Positions 18,579 through 28,260 of a DNA stretch of 64,000 bases are shown here, piece by piece. The notes under the pieces were generated by a model. The model saw nothing but the letters and a program-made list of their open reading frames with translations. It was not told the DNA's origin and did no database searches. The DNA is taken from contig DATJHI010000036.1 of assembly GCA_035493955.1 (NCBI GenBank), positions 62,001 to 126,000 of the forward strand, in the 5' to 3' direction. Position 1 is the stretch's first letter. Each line of letters begins with the position of its first letter. Both the position numbers and the translations under genes were made by a program. Source of the DNA: NCED01 sp035493955. GTDB lineage: Bacteria > Pseudomonadota > Alphaproteobacteria > Caulobacterales > Caulobacteraceae.

Positions 18579-19492
18579 CGCGCAGGCTCCATCCGATAGA
18601 GGGCGGCAAGGCCCGAAATCGCCGCCGCATCGCCGTCGTGGACGCTGACGGTTCGCCCGGTCCTTTCGATGGCCTTGCGATAGTGGGCGCAAAGGGCCGG
18701 GTCCCCGATCAGCGCCACCGGTTCTTCCAGACTCGCCCCGGCCAGGGCCGGAAGACTGGCCGCCTCGGCTCCGATCAACAGTCCGGAGAGGTAGGACCTG
18801 ACCTTCTCCGGGGCCATTTCACCCCCCACCACCCGGGAGCGGGCGGTGAACAGCTGCGCCGCCAGCCCGCCGCCGTCGCCGGCCACACGCAGGCCCTCGT
18901 CGAAGGCGTCGTCGTCTTCGGCCGCCTCGCGCACCTGCAGTACGCTGTATTTGCGCAGCAACTCGAACAGTTCCCCGGTCATGGCGGTGACGAAGTGCTC
19001 GATGCGGCCGTCCTGCAGCCGCACCCATTTGGCGTGGGTGCCGGGGTGGCAGATCAATCTCGATCCCCGGCGCCGTTCGGGCGCGCCGGCGGCCCAGCCC
19101 AACACCTGGACCTCTTCTCCGCGCATGACGTCGAGGCAGCCGTCCGGGCGCCGGCAACGCAGGCCGGGGACGATGCGAACCGGGGGGCCGTCGATGTCCA
19201 CACGGCGCAAACCGCCGGCAAGCGCGGCGAGGTCCGCCGGGCAGTCGAAATAGGGAACCTCTTCCCAGCCAAGGTTGGAGCCGACCATACCGCACAGGAT
19301 CGCAGGCAAGGTCTGTGCGCCCAGCGCCGGGCGCACCGTATCGATGAACTTCCGGGCCGCTTCGCCGGGCGCCAGCTTCGACACGCCGAGGGGGAAATCC
19401 TGAGCCTGCACCACCGCCCCGGCGTCGTCGATCACCCACGCGCGCAGGTTCGTCGTGCCCCAATCGACGGCGAGGAAAGCGGGCGAGGTCAT
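18575..19492 (-). CDS. dgoK: 2-dehydro-3-deoxygalactonokinase
   Basis: Phosphorylates 2-keto-3-deoxygalactonate with ATP. The 305 residues begin with the ASKHA-type phosphate loop AVDWGTTNLRAWVIDDAG. They also include ILCGMVGSNLGWEEVPYFDCPA and the metal/sugar segment LICHPGTHAKWVRLQDGRI, typical of DgoK. The stop overlaps dgoA. The next gene on the same strand, pyk, ends 50 bases upstream of it, so the three may share a transcript. Confidence 0.9.
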   Translation of the reverse strand: MTSPAFLAVDWGTTNLRAWVIDDAGAVVQAQDFPLGVSKLAPGEAARKFIDTVRPALGAQTLPAILCGMVGSNLGWEEVPYFDCPADLAALAGGLRRVDIDGPPVRIVPGLRCRRPDGCLDVMRGEEVQVLGWAAGAPERRRGSRLICHPGTHAKWVRLQDGRIEHFVTAMTGELFELLRKYSVLQVREAAEDDDAFDEGLRVAGDGGGLAAQLFTARSRVVGGEMAPEKVRSYLSGLLIGAEAASLPALAGASLEEPVALIGDPALCAHYRKAIERTGRTVSVHDGDAAAISGLAALYRMEPAR

Positions 19493-19541
19493 GCGAGGCC
19501 TATAACGCGGCCGGAGCCGTTTGGTCGCAGCCCCCGGTCCC

Positions 19542-20960
19542 TTAGCGCGGCGGCGCGTGGGCCAGTCGAAGCAGATTGGCCGATCCGGGGGCGCCGAAGG
19601 GGGTGCCCGCCACGATCAGCACCCGCTCGCCGGGTCGGGCCATGCCGAGGTTCACGGCCATCTGCACCGCCTCGGCGGTCATCTCGTCCAGGCCGTCGGG
19701 GTCGCTGGCCACCCGGGGCTCCAGTCCCCAGACCAGGGCCAGCCGCCGGGCCACCCTGGGATCGGGGGTCAGGGCCAGGACCGGTTGCAGCGGCCGCTCA
19801 CGGGCGAGCAGGCGGGCGGTCCAGCCGGTCGAGGTGAACGACACCAGGCAGGCGGAGGAGCCCGCTTCCGAGGCGCGGCGAGCCGCCGCCACCAGGATGT
19901 CGGCGTCGTGGTCGTCGGCCGGATGGGTGGCGCTGATCAGCTCGGGCCAGCGGGGATCGCGCTCCACCCGCTCGATGATGCGGTTCATCATCGTCACCGA
20001 CTCCAGCGGAAACAGGCCCGAGGCGCTTTCGGCCGAGAGCATCAGGGCGTCGGCGCCTTCGTAGACCGCATTGGCCACGTCGGACGCCTCCGCCCGGGTC
20101 GGGGTCGCGTTGATGGTCATGGAGTCGAGCATCTGGGTGGCCACGATCGCCGGCACGCCGCGGGATCGAGCCGCCCGCAGGATCTGCTTCTGCGCCACCG
20201 GAACCTCCTCCGGCTCCAGTTCCACCCCGAGGTCGCCGCGGGCCACCATCACCCCGTCGCAGAGGTCGAGAATGGCGTCGAGGTCGTCCAGGGCGGCCGG
20301 CTTCTCGATCTTGGCCAGGCAGGCGGCGCGGCCTTGCACGATCTTGCGCAGCTCGGCCATGTCGGCGGCGCTCTGCACGAAGGACAGGGCGATCCAATCG
20401 ACCCCGAGACGCAACGCGAAGGCCAGGTCCTTGTGGTCCTTCGGGGTCAGCGCCGGCATGGGGATCACCGCCCCCGGCAAGGCCACGCCCTTGCGGTCGG
20501 ACAGGCGCTCGCCCTGCACCACCTCGACCTCGGCGGCGTCCCGGCTGCAGGTCAGCACCCGCAGCCGCACCTTGCCGTCGTCGACCAGCAGCATCACCCC
20601 GGCCCGCATGGCGGCGAACAGTTCCGGGTGGGGCATGGACACCCGCGTCTCGTCGCCGGGCGTGGGGTCGAGGTCCAGGCGCAGATGATAGCCGGGCTGG
20701 ACGGCGATCGCCCCGTCCTTGAACCGGCCCAGCCGCAGCTTGGGGCCCTGCAGATCGGCCAGGATGCCCAGGGGCCGCCCCGTGGTCGCCTCGGCTTGGC
20801 GCACCGCCGCGGCGGTTTCGGCGTGGTCTTCGTGGCTTCCGTGGCTGAAGTTCAGCCGGAACACGTCGGCCCCCGCGATGGCCAGGGCCAGCACCTGTTC
20901 GGGCTGGCGGCTGGCGGGCCCCAGGGTCGCCACGATGCGGGCTCGGCGGGCTCGGATCAT
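19542..20960 (-). CDS. pyk: Pyruvate kinase
   Basis: Converts phosphoenolpyruvate and ADP to pyruvate and ATP. The 472 residues start [13 protein letters not shown] and include the substrate loop [13 protein letters not shown], the catalytic segment [40 protein letters not shown] and the ATQMLDSM turn. The B domain and the C-terminal regulatory domain are both present. It lies directly upstream of dgoK on the same strand, so the end steps of sugar-acid breakdown are grouped. Confidence 0.96.
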   Translation of the reverse strand: MIRARRARIVATLGPASRQPEQVLALAIAGADVFRLNFSHGSHEDHAETAAAVRQAEATTGRPLGILADLQGPKLRLGRFKDGAIAVQPGYHLRLDLDPTPGDETRVSMPHPELFAAMRAGVMLLVDDGKVRLRVLTCSRDAAEVEVVQGERLSDRKGVALPGAVIPMPALTPKDHKDLAFALRLGVDWIALSFVQSAADMAELRKIVQGRAACLAKIEKPAALDDLDAILDLCDGVMVARGDLGVELEPEEVPVAQKQILRAARSRGVPAIVATQMLDSMTINATPTRAEASDVANAVYEGADALMLSAESASGLFPLESVTMMNRIIERVERDPRWPELISATHPADDHDADILVAAARRASEAGSSACLVSFTSTGWTARLLARERPLQPVLALTPDPRVARRLALVWGLEPRVASDPDGLDEMTAEAVQMAVNLGMARPGERVLIVAGTPFGAPGSANLLRLAHAPPR

Positions 20961-21097
20961 TTGGGGAGGCGCTCCTGGCGGTCGGTCGAAGGGAGGCGAT
21001 CCGAACGGGAGCGCCGACGCTCATCCTATGCCATGTCCGGACGACAGAACTCCACCACCCTTGGCGCCGGGCGCGCACCCGTGTAGCTCGCCCGGTC

Positions 21098-21619
21098 ATG
21101 ACCGACGCCGGGCCAAAGGGCCGGGAGGCGCTGATCGCCTTCCTCGACGCCCACGCCATCGCCCACCAGACACTGGATCATCCTCCGGTGTTCCGGGTCG
21201 ACGAAGGGCTGGAGATCAAGGTCGCCCTGCCCGGCGGCCACACCAAGAACCTGTTCCTGAAGGACGCCAAGGGTCAGCTCTGGCTGGTCAGCGCCCTGGG
21301 CGAGACCGCCATCGATCTCAAGGCCCTGCCACGCGCCATCGGCTCGGCGCGGCTGTCGTTCGGCTCGGCCGAGCTTCTCTACGAGACCCTGGGGGTGACC
21401 CCCGGTTCGGTCACCGCCTTCGCCCTGATCAACGATCCGCTTCGTCGGGTACGTCTGGTGCTCGACGCCGCCCTCCTGGCCAGCGACCCCGTCAACTTCC
21501 ATCCCCTGACCAACACCGCCACCACCGCCGTCAGCCGGGCAGGTTTCGCGGCCTTTCTCGACGCGCTGGACATCGAGCCGCTGGTCGTGGACTTCGCCGC
21601 CCTGGGCGCTCAGTCCTGA
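21098..21619 (+). CDS. ProX-type aminoacyl-tRNA editing protein (YbaK/EbsC family)
   Basis: Free-standing editing domain that hydrolyses mischarged tRNAs such as Ala-tRNA(Pro). The 173 residues show the family pattern: [17 protein letters not shown] near the N terminus, the catalytic Lys in [20 protein letters not shown], and [16 protein letters not shown]. This layout matches the PrdX/ProXp-ala class of alphaproteobacteria. It is the first of a rightward run of five genes, with 81 bases to the next. Confidence 0.88.
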   Translation: MTDAGPKGREALIAFLDAHAIAHQTLDHPPVFRVDEGLEIKVALPGGHTKNLFLKDAKGQLWLVSALGETAIDLKALPRAIGSARLSFGSAELLYETLGVTPGSVTAFALINDPLRRVRLVLDAALLASDPVNFHPLTNTATTAVSRAGFAAFLDALDIEPLVVDFAALGAQS

Positions 21620-21700
21620 GGCCATCGCGCTCGACCCCGATTGCGGCCGCGACGGTCGAAGACCATGTTAGCGGCGCAAGCCTTCAACGGAGACCAAGGG

Positions 21701-22621
21701 ATGCTGGAAATCGGGCCGAAGGCGAACGGGGCCGGTGGTGCGGGGGCGTCCGATCTGGTCGCCAACGGGACCGACGCCAGCTTCATGGTCGACGTCGTGG
21801 AGGAATCCAGACGTCGCCCGGTGATCGTCGACTTCTGGGCCCCGTGGTGCGGCCCGTGCCGCCAACTGACGCCCGTCCTCGAGAAGACCGTCGAGGCGGC
21901 CAGGGGCGCGGTCAAGCTGGTCAAGGTCAATATCGACGAGAACCCCCGCATCGCCAGCCAGCTGAGGGTGCAATCGATCCCTGCGGTCTACGCCTTTTCG
22001 GGCGGCCAGCCGGTGGATGGTTTCCTGGGCGCCCTGCCCGAAAGTCAGGTCAAGGCTTTCATCGACCGCCTGGCCGGGGGTGAGGGCGAGGACGAAGGGG
22101 CCGCCGACATCGCGGCCCTGTTGGCCATGGCCGTCGAATCCTTGAGCCTCGGCGACGCACCGGGGGCGGCCCAGGCCTATGCCCAGGTGTTGCAGCTCGA
22201 CCCCAAGAACCTGAAGGCCATCGCCGGCCTCGCCCGTTGCTACCTGACCGGCGGCGACGTCGAGCGGGCGGCGGAGGTCGTGGCCATGGCCCCCGCCGAC
22301 GCCAAGGACGTCGATCTGGATTCCGTCCGCGCGGCCCTGGCCCTGGCCGAACAGGCCGCCGGCGAGACCGCCCAGTACGAGAAACGGCTGGCCGCCGATC
22401 CGAACGATCATGAGGCGCGGCTAGAGCTGTCCAAGATCCTGGCCGGCCGTGGCGAAATGCAGGCCGCGGTCGATCACCTGCTCAGTATCGTGGAGAAGGA
22501 CCGGGCCTGGGGCGACGACGCCGCCCGCAAACAACTTCTGACCGTGCTCGAGGCGGCCGGCCCCGGCTCGGAAGTGGCCAAGACGGGCCGGCGCAGACTG
22601 TCTTCCTTGCTGTTCTCCTGA
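21701..22621 (+). CDS. CnoX-like thioredoxin-TPR chaperedoxin
   Basis: A 306-residue protein with an N-terminal thioredoxin domain (about 20-135) and a C-terminal TPR region. The redox site is FWAPWCGPCRQL with Cys50 and Cys53, so the CGPC pair is intact, unlike E. coli CnoX/YbbN, which lacks an active pair. The cis-Pro is in RVQSIPAVYAF. TPR helices follow (AQAYAQVLQLDPKNLKAIAG). CnoX proteins protect substrates from aggregation and oxidation and pass them to GroEL or DnaK. The chosen ATG has GGAG 8 bases upstream; an ATG at 21665 is also possible. Confidence 0.88.
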   Translation: MLEIGPKANGAGGAGASDLVANGTDASFMVDVVEESRRRPVIVDFWAPWCGPCRQLTPVLEKTVEAARGAVKLVKVNIDENPRIASQLRVQSIPAVYAFSGGQPVDGFLGALPESQVKAFIDRLAGGEGEDEGAADIAALLAMAVESLSLGDAPGAAQAYAQVLQLDPKNLKAIAGLARCYLTGGDVERAAEVVAMAPADAKDVDLDSVRAALALAEQAAGETAQYEKRLAADPNDHEARLELSKILAGRGEMQAAVDHLLSIVEKDRAWGDDAARKQLLTVLEAAGPGSEVAKTGRRRLSSLLFS

Positions 22622-22631
22622 GGAGAAGGCC

Positions 22632-23300
22632 ATGGCCATCGGCGGCTACAGGCATGCGGCGGACCTACCGCAGGTGATTCCGGTGTTTCCCCTGGACGGA
22701 GTGCTGCTGCTTCCCCACGGCATGCTGCCGCTCAACATCTTCGAGCCGCGCTATCTCAACATGATCGACGACGCCATGGCCGGGGATCGGATGATCGGCA
22801 TGATCCAGACCCAGGCCGGCATGGGCGACGACCACGCCCGGCCGCCCCTGGCCCAGATCGGCTGCGCCGGCCGGATCACCAGCTATGCCGAGACCCCCGA
22901 CGGCCGCTATCTGATCACCCTGACGGGGGTCTGCCGCTTCCGGGCGGGACCCGAGTTGCCGGTCCAGACCCCCTATCGCCAGATCCGCGCCGCCTTCGCC
23001 CCGTTCGAACAGGACCTCGGCGAGGGCGAGCCCGAGGCGCCGGGCGTCGATCGCCCCGCCCTGCTCGACGCGCTGAAATGCTATCTGGAGCACCGGGGAC
23101 TGGACGTCGACTGGAAGATGGCCGGCGAGGCTCCGCTGGAGGCCCTGGTCAACAGCCTGTCCATGGCCTTGCCCTTCGACCAGGCGGAGAAACAGGCTCT
23201 GCTGGAAGCCGAAACCCTGCAGGCCCGGCTCCAGGCCCTGACCGCGCTGCTGCGCATCGGGGCCGCCGACGACGAAGACAGCCCGCACCAGGTCCAATAA
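22632..23300 (+). CDS. LON N-terminal (substrate-binding) domain protein
   Basis: A 222-residue protein with only the LON substrate-binding domain: [35 protein letters not shown] near the start, then [20 protein letters not shown]. It has no AAA+ or protease part, so it is not Lon protease. The role of such stand-alone proteins is not settled; binding unfolded or specific substrates is inferred. It lies 10 bases after the cnoX-like gene and 10 before the Trm112 gene, so it is almost certainly in an operon with them. Confidence 0.9.
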   Translation: MAIGGYRHAADLPQVIPVFPLDGVLLLPHGMLPLNIFEPRYLNMIDDAMAGDRMIGMIQTQAGMGDDHARPPLAQIGCAGRITSYAETPDGRYLITLTGVCRFRAGPELPVQTPYRQIRAAFAPFEQDLGEGEPEAPGVDRPALLDALKCYLEHRGLDVDWKMAGEAPLEALVNSLSMALPFDQAEKQALLEAETLQARLQALTALLRIGAADDEDSPHQVQ

Positions 23301-23310
23301 GGAAAACCAC

Positions 23311-23517
23311 ATGGCCGTCGCCCCATCCCGTCCCGAGGTCGATCCCCGCCTGCTGGAGGTCCTGGTCTGCCCGGTGACCCACGGGGTGCTCGAATACGAC
23401 CGCGAGCGCGCCGAACTGGTCAGCCGCAGCGCCAACCTCGCCTATCCCATCCGCGACGGCACGCCGATCATGCTGCCCGAGGAAGCCCGGCGGCTGGACG
23501 AGCCGGCGGCGGAATGA
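23311..23517 (+). CDS. Trm112 family protein
   Basis: A 68-residue protein of the Trm112/YcaR family: [20 protein letters not shown] then [18 protein letters not shown]. Trm112 proteins activate methyltransferases in eukaryotes and archaea; the bacterial small forms probably do something similar, but partners are not known from this sequence. Only one Cys remains of the usual zinc pairs. The stop overlaps the DUF971 start by four bases (ATGA). Confidence 0.9.
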   Translation: MAVAPSRPEVDPRLLEVLVCPVTHGVLEYDRERAELVSRSANLAYPIRDGTPIMLPEEARRLDEPAAE

Positions 23518-23867
23518 GCCCCCGGCCCTGGCCCACGGAGATCAAGCTGCGCCGCGAAGCGCGACGCCTCGACGTGGCCTTCGACACCGGCGAGCGGTTC
23601 GAGATTCCCTTCGAGCTCCTGCGGGTGATGACCCCCGCGGCCGACGAGCGCGGCCACGCCGGCATGGTCGACCTCAAACCTCTGCCCCTCGACAAACGCG
23701 GGGTCGGCGTGGCCGACGTGACGCCGATCGGACGCTATGCGGTGCGGATAAGCTTCGACGACGGCCACGACACCGGCCTCTACACCTGGGATATCCTGCA
23801 CCGCCTCGGCCGCGATCGCCTCAAGCTTGAGGCCGAGCACGCGAAGATGGTGGGACGGACGGCTTAG
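23514..23867 (+). CDS. DUF971 domain protein
   Basis: A 117-residue DUF971 protein, the fold seen at the N terminus of gamma-butyrobetaine hydroxylase. Visible signatures are [33 protein letters not shown] at the start and [25 protein letters not shown] near the end. The function is not established; links to iron-sulfur proteins have been suggested for the family. It is the last gene of the cnoX-LON-Trm112 run and is convergent with xthA. Confidence 0.9.
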   Translation: MSPRPWPTEIKLRREARRLDVAFDTGERFEIPFELLRVMTPAADERGHAGMVDLKPLPLDKRGVGVADVTPIGRYAVRISFDDGHDTGLYTWDILHRLGRDRLKLEAEHAKMVGRTA

Positions 23868-23886
23868 CCGGGACCCCGCAGAGGAG

Positions 23887-24693
23887 CTAGAGCGCCAGAT
23901 CCACGCTAACCGGCGCATGGTCCGAGGGCCGCTCCCATTCACGCACCGTGTCGTGGACCCGCGCGGCCACCGACCCCAGCCGCGTGGCCGCCGGCGTCAG
24001 GCCCGGCGAAGCCCACAGGTGGTCCAGCCTCAGGCCCCGATTGGAGGCGCGGAAGTCGGCGGCGCGGTAGCTCCACCAGCTGAACAGCTTTTCGGGGTCG
24101 GGGATCGCCTCGCGCACCAGGTCGGTGAAGCCGAGGGAGGCCTTCAGCGCCGCCATGGCCGCAAGTTCCGGCGGCGTGTGGCTGACCACCTTGGACATGT
24201 ATTTGTGATTCCAGACGTCGTGCTCGCCGGGGGCGACGTTGAGGTCGCCGCACAGCAACAGGGGCGATTTGGGGTCGCGGACGGCGTAGGTCGCCGCCAG
24301 GCGCTCGTAGAAATCCAGCTTGTGGTCGAACTTGGGGTTGGCCTTCCGGTCAGGCAGGTCGCCCCCGGCCGGGATGTAGAAGTTGTGGATCTCCACCCCC
24401 GCCACGATCCCCGCGACGCAGCGGGCGTGGCCCTCGCGACAGGCGTCCAGTTCGGGCGCGGGCTCGATCGGCAGGCGCGAGGCGATCGCCACCCCGTGCC
24501 AGCCCTTCTGGCCCTTGATGACCAGGTGCGGCAGGCCCATGGCTTCGAATTCGGCGACCGGAAACTCGCCCTCCCGGCACTTGATCTCCTGCAGGCAGAC
24601 CACGTCGGCGCCGCTCTCGTCGACGAACCGACCGACCTGTTCGGCGCGCAGGCGCACCGAATTGACGTTCCACGTCACAACCCTGAGTCGCAT
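23887..24693 (-). CDS. xthA: Exodeoxyribonuclease III
   Basis: AP endonuclease and 3' phosphodiesterase of base-excision repair. The 268 residues start MRLRVVTWNVNSVRLR and carry the EEP-family sites LQEIKCREGEFP, the FYIPAGGDLPDRK segment, LLCGDLNVAPGEHD and the terminal SDHAPVSVDLAL. The Met at 24693 is chosen since the WNVNS motif follows at once; a longer frame has no family support. The candidate small RNA terminator lies 64 bases upstream of its start, so xthA needs its own promoter in that gap. Confidence 0.95.
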   Translation of the reverse strand: MRLRVVTWNVNSVRLRAEQVGRFVDESGADVVCLQEIKCREGEFPVAEFEAMGLPHLVIKGQKGWHGVAIASRLPIEPAPELDACREGHARCVAGIVAGVEIHNFYIPAGGDLPDRKANPKFDHKLDFYERLAATYAVRDPKSPLLLCGDLNVAPGEHDVWNHKYMSKVVSHTPPELAAMAALKASLGFTDLVREAIPDPEKLFSWWSYRAADFRASNRGLRLDHLWASPGLTPAATRLGSVAARVHDTVREWERPSDHAPVSVDLAL

Positions 24694-24756
24694 CAAGTCC
24701 CGTTCGTCGGTTCGCCGAGGAAAGGCGTCTGGTAGCCTGCACGCGCCCTCTGCGCA

Positions 24757-24793
24757 CAAAGAAAAGCGCCCGGTCGCTGTTGGCGGCCGGGCG
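24757..24793 (-). terminator. Intrinsic terminator of the candidate small RNA
   Basis: On the minus strand an 11-pair stem (plus 24767-24777 with 24783-24793) encloses a 5-base loop and has one G-T wobble. It is followed at once by GCTTTTCTTT, a classic U tract. It stops leftward transcripts before xthA. Confidence 0.85.
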
Positions 24794-24870
24794 AGGGTCT
24801 GATTACGCCGTCACCGGGAGGGGATGGGTCCGGCACGGGTCGGCGTCGAGCGAAACTCAACGCCCGATAC
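24758..24870 (-). ncRNA. Candidate small RNA between lolA and xthA
   Basis: A leftward transcript of about 110 bases is predicted, from a start near 24868 to the U tract at about 24758. Its 5' part forms a perfect hairpin with one wobble (GGCGTTGAG, loop TTTCG, CTCGACGCC; plus 24842-24864). A C-rich unpaired middle follows, containing CCCATCCCCTCCCGG, which could pair with ribosome binding sites. The terminator hairpin closes the 3' end. No open reading frame fits. The layout is that of a trans-acting bacterial small RNA. I do not recognise a named family, and expression has not been shown. Confidence 0.6.
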
Positions 24871-24874
24871 GTGC

Positions 24875-24904
24875 TAAATATGGCACGGGCGGGAGAATCC
24901 ACAA
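24875..24904 (-). promoter_or_regulatory. Possible promoter of the candidate small RNA
   Basis: On the minus strand TTGTGG (24904-24899) and TATTTA (24880-24875) are separated by 18 bases, a plausible housekeeping -35/-10 pair. The -10 lies inside an inverted repeat CGTGC-CATATTTA-GCACG, which could be an operator. A second AT-rich box, TTTAGATC, lies just upstream near 24909-24916 and fits the Caulobacter -10 partly. Confidence 0.45.
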
Positions 24905-24945
24905 GCCGGATCTAAAAGATTCTTGCATGTGATGTTCCTGTCACA

Positions 24946-24961
24946 GTTAACCCTGGTTAAC
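24946..24961. repeat. 16-bp palindrome at the lolA stop codon
   Basis: GTTAACC-CT-GGTTAAC is a perfect 7-base inverted repeat with a 2-base centre. It overlaps the lolA stop codon and lies about 42 bases upstream of the small RNA promoter candidate. It resembles a CtrA-type TTAA pair, but the spacing is six bases and not seven. It could be an operator for the small RNA or xthA. Confidence 0.5.
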
Positions 24962-25586
24962 CAGCCGTCTTCCGCGGGTCAGCCAGGACGAACAGGGCGG
25001 GGTCCAGACTATCGACGGCGCTGAAGTCGACCAGTCGCACCTTGGTCTCCACCCCTTGGCCGTCGAGCACGGTCCAGCCGGCCAAGGCTATGGGTGCATT
25101 GGAGAATTCCAGCACGAGGCCGCCGTCGACATTACCGCGGGGATCGACCATGGCGATGGCGAAGCCGTCCGCGGTGCGGGTGAGGCGTGTGACCTTCACG
25201 TCCTGGCTGAAGTTGATTCGCCGGCCGAGGAAAATGCCAAGCGGGGTCGCGCCCAGGGGACTGCGGTCGAAGGTCTTTAACCGACGGTCGTAGACCGAGA
25301 CGTTGCGGCCGTCGGAGACCACCAGCAAGGCGAACTGGGGGTCGTATTCGAACCGGGCCTTGCCCGGACGGCTCATATAGAAGGCGCCGGCCGAGGCCGC
25401 GCCCCGCGAACTGGTCTGGGTGAAGCGGCCCTTGGCCATTTTCAGCCCTTGCAGGTAGGCGGCCGCCTGTTCCACCAGCCGGCGGTCGGGCCAGGGCAGG
25501 GCCTCGAGCTGGGCGAGGGCGGGGGAGGCCCAGATCGGCGAGGCCGCGGCCGCAAGGCCGAGGGCGGTGAAGTCGCGACGGTTCAT
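24957..25586 (-). CDS. lolA: LolA-family outer-membrane lipoprotein carrier
   Basis: Periplasmic carrier that moves lipoproteins from LolCDE to the outer membrane. The 209 residues begin with a signal peptide that has a twin-Arg look (MNRRDFTALGLAAAASPIWA, cut near ALA-Q). The LolA barrel follows: AAAYLQGLKMAKGRFTQTSS, GAFYMSRPGKARFEYDP and LLVVSDGRNVSVYDRRLK. The sequence is divergent, as is usual in alphaproteobacteria. It lies downstream of ftsK on the same strand, with a 117-base gap. Confidence 0.88.
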   Translation of the reverse strand: MNRRDFTALGLAAAASPIWASPALAQLEALPWPDRRLVEQAAAYLQGLKMAKGRFTQTSSRGAASAGAFYMSRPGKARFEYDPQFALLVVSDGRNVSVYDRRLKTFDRSPLGATPLGIFLGRRINFSQDVKVTRLTRTADGFAIAMVDPRGNVDGGLVLEFSNAPIALAGWTVLDGQGVETKVRLVDFSAVDSLDPALFVLADPRKTAG

Positions 25587-25703
25587 GGCGGTTGTCCTAA
25601 CGCGCGGACGCGGTCCAAGGAAGGCGAGGACGCGACGATATTGGGGCGGCCGTGAACGACGGATGACCGTCCGGCCCCGGGCCCCTTCCTCCGTCTGACG
25701 CCT

Positions 25704-28145
25704 TCAGACCGGCGGCGGCCCTGCCAGGATGTCGCGCTTGCCCGCGTGGTTGGCGCTGGAGACCACGCCCTCCTTCTCCATCCGCTCGATCAGGGAGGCG
25801 GCGCGGTTGTAGCCGATCTGCAGCCGGCGCTGGACGTAGGAGGTCGACGCCTTGCGGTCGCGGGTGACTACCGCCACGGCCTGGTCGTAGAGGTCGTCGC
25901 CCGAGCCTCCCTCGCCCCCGGCCCCGAACTCCCCGGCCTCGTCCTCGTCCGGCGCGGCGGTGACCTCTTCCAGGTATTGCGGCTCGCCCTGCTGGCGCAG
26001 ATAGGCGGCCACGGCCTCGACCTCCCCGTCGGAGACGAAGGGGCCGTGCAGGCGGGTGACCCGCCCGCCGCCCGCCATGTAGAGCATGTCCCCCTGGCCC
26101 AGCAGCTGCTCGGCCCCCTGCTCGCCCAGGATGGTGCGCGCGTCGATCTTGGAGGTGACCTGGAAGCTGATCCGGGTCGGGAAGTTGGCCTTGATGGTGC
26201 CGGTGATCACGTCCACCGACGGGCGCTGGGTGGCCATGATCAGATGGATGCCGGCGGCCCGGGCCATCTGGGCCAGGCGCTGGACCGCCCCCTCGATATC
26301 CTTGCCGGCGACCATCATGAGGTCGGCGACCTCGTCGATCACCACCACCAGATAGGGCATGGGCTCGGGGTTCAGCTTCTCGGATTCGTAGATCGGCCGC
26401 CCGGCGTCATCGAACCCGGTCTGCACCGTGCGTTCGAAATGTTCGCCGCGGGCGGCGGCCTCGCGCGCCTTTTCGTTGTAGCCGGCGACGTTGCGGACCC
26501 CGATCTTGGACATCAGCCGATAGCGGTTCTCCATCTCCCGCACCGTCCACTTCAGGGCGACGATGGCCTTCTTCGGGTCGGTGACCACGGGCGCCAGGAG
26601 GTGGGGGATGCCGTCATAGACGGACAGCTCCAGCATCTTCGGGTCGATCATGATGAAGCGGCACTGGTCCGGCGGCAGGCGGTACAGGATCGACAGGATC
26701 ATGGCGTTGACCCCCACCGACTTGCCGGAGCCGGTGGTGCCCGCGATCAGCAGGTGGGGCATCTTGGCGAGATCGGCCACATAGGGCTCGCCCTGGATGG
26801 TCTCCCCCAGCGCCATGGGCAGGCCCCACCCGGCCTTCTCGTACTCGGCCGAGGACAGCAGGTCGCGCAGGTAGACCGTCTCCCGCCGGGCGTTGGGCAA
26901 CTCGATGCCGATGGCGTTGCGCCCTTGGACCACCGAGACCCGGCAGGCCCGCGCGCTCATAGAGCGGGCGATATCGTCGGCCAGCGACATGACCCGGGAG
27001 CTCTTCACCCCCGCGGCCGGAACCAGCTCGTAGAGGGTGACCACGGGGCCGGGGCGGATCTGGTCGATCTGGCCCTTGACCCCGAACTCGGCCAGCACGC
27101 TCTCCAGCAGACGCGCGTTCTGGCGCAGGGCCGCCTCGTCGATGGCGGCCGACCGCGGCTTGGGCTTGGTCAGCATGGCCAGCTCAGGCAGGCGGAAGCC
27201 GCCCGGGTGGGCGAAATCGAAGGCCGATTGGCTTTCGCGCGCTTCCCGCCCCGAAGGTTTGGGTTGGGCCTTGGGCGTCTTGATGGCCAACGGCGCACCG
27301 GTCTCGGAAGGAGAGCTGCGCTCGGAGACCTCGGCATTGGTCTCGAAGGGCGCCTCATCGGCCTCCGGCTTGGCCCGGCGCCGCCGGAGGGGGACGGCCT
27401 CCTCCTCCGCCGTGTCTTCGGGTGGAGGACTGCGACGCAGGGCCATGAGCGTCAGCCCTGTCGCCACCCGGCCGCTCCAGACCAGCCACTCGACCGCCAG
27501 AGCGAAATCGCGGCGCTTCAGGCCGGCTGCGAAGACCAGCGCGGCCGCGGCGCCGAGGCCCAGCAGGCTGGCGCCCACCACATGGGCCGCGGGCAGGCCG
27601 ACCAGGCGCAGCAGATGGGTCAGGCCGTGCAGCACGCCCTCGCCCCAGAAGCCGCCCAGGCCCCGGGCCAGAGGCCAGGCGACCGGCGGCTGCGGCGCGG
27701 CCAGGGCGCCGGCCAGCAACAGCACGCCCAGGGCGGCGATCGCCGACTTCAGCCGGAGGTGATGGCGAAGGGACTGCGGATCGCGGGCGGCGGCGCGGTG
27801 GAGGCCGGCCACCACCATGGCCAGGGCGGCGATCCAGGCGGCCAGGCCTAAGGATTGCAGGCCGGCGTCAGCCCAGGCGGCCCCGAAACCGCCGAGCAGA
27901 TTCTTCGGAGATGCATCGGAGGCCGAATTCCAGCTCGGATCGGCGGGATCATAGGTGGCGAGAGCGGCGATCAGGGCGGCGCCGAAAGCGGCGACCAGGC
28001 CGCCGCGAAAGCGGGCGGCCGGGGCGGCGTCCCACAAACGCCTCAGCGTCCACAAGGCGCGGGCGCACAGCACCGTGGCCATGGGCGGCTTCGCCTGCCC
28101 CACCGCCGGACGTCCTCCGCGCGCCTGGACCGCTGCACCGGCCAT
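25704..28145 (-). CDS. ftsK: DNA translocase FtsK
   Basis: Septal ATPase that pumps chromosome ends apart and triggers XerCD recombination at dif. The N-terminal part (to about 225) has four hydrophobic helices. A charged linker follows, then the motor with Walker [17 protein letters not shown] (about residue 467), Walker [20 protein letters not shown], and the C-terminal gamma winged helix ([26 protein letters not shown]). The ATG at 28145 gives 813 residues; the in-frame ATG at 28082 is another possible start. It is divergent from the UbiH-family gene. Confidence 0.96.
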   Translation of the reverse strand: MAGAAVQARGGRPAVGQAKPPMATVLCARALWTLRRLWDAAPAARFRGGLVAAFGAALIAALATYDPADPSWNSASDASPKNLLGGFGAAWADAGLQSLGLAAWIAALAMVVAGLHRAAARDPQSLRHHLRLKSAIAALGVLLLAGALAAPQPPVAWPLARGLGGFWGEGVLHGLTHLLRLVGLPAAHVVGASLLGLGAAAALVFAAGLKRRDFALAVEWLVWSGRVATGLTLMALRRSPPPEDTAEEEAVPLRRRRAKPEADEAPFETNAEVSERSSPSETGAPLAIKTPKAQPKPSGREARESQSAFDFAHPGGFRLPELAMLTKPKPRSAAIDEAALRQNARLLESVLAEFGVKGQIDQIRPGPVVTLYELVPAAGVKSSRVMSLADDIARSMSARACRVSVVQGRNAIGIELPNARRETVYLRDLLSSAEYEKAGWGLPMALGETIQGEPYVADLAKMPHLLIAGTTGSGKSVGVNAMILSILYRLPPDQCRFIMIDPKMLELSVYDGIPHLLAPVVTDPKKAIVALKWTVREMENRYRLMSKIGVRNVAGYNEKAREAAARGEHFERTVQTGFDDAGRPIYESEKLNPEPMPYLVVVIDEVADLMMVAGKDIEGAVQRLAQMARAAGIHLIMATQRPSVDVITGTIKANFPTRISFQVTSKIDARTILGEQGAEQLLGQGDMLYMAGGGRVTRLHGPFVSDGEVEAVAAYLRQQGEPQYLEEVTAAPDEDEAGEFGAGGEGGSGDDLYDQAVAVVTRDRKASTSYVQRRLQIGYNRAASLIERMEKEGVVSSANHAGKRDILAGPPPV

Positions 28146-28260
28146 AGCTGAACCCCACAATCGACAGACCTGGCGCCATTCCTGCCGCCCATAGGGTTAA
28201 GGGGCGTTTACGACGCGACGGAAGCTGGACGCATTCGTGCGCACGTAGGACAAGCGGCCC

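Noticed and set aside
23887..24759. Longer xthA start at 24759
   Set aside because: The extra 22 residues have no family support, and the start lies at the small RNA terminator; the Met at 24693 precedes the conserved motif directly.
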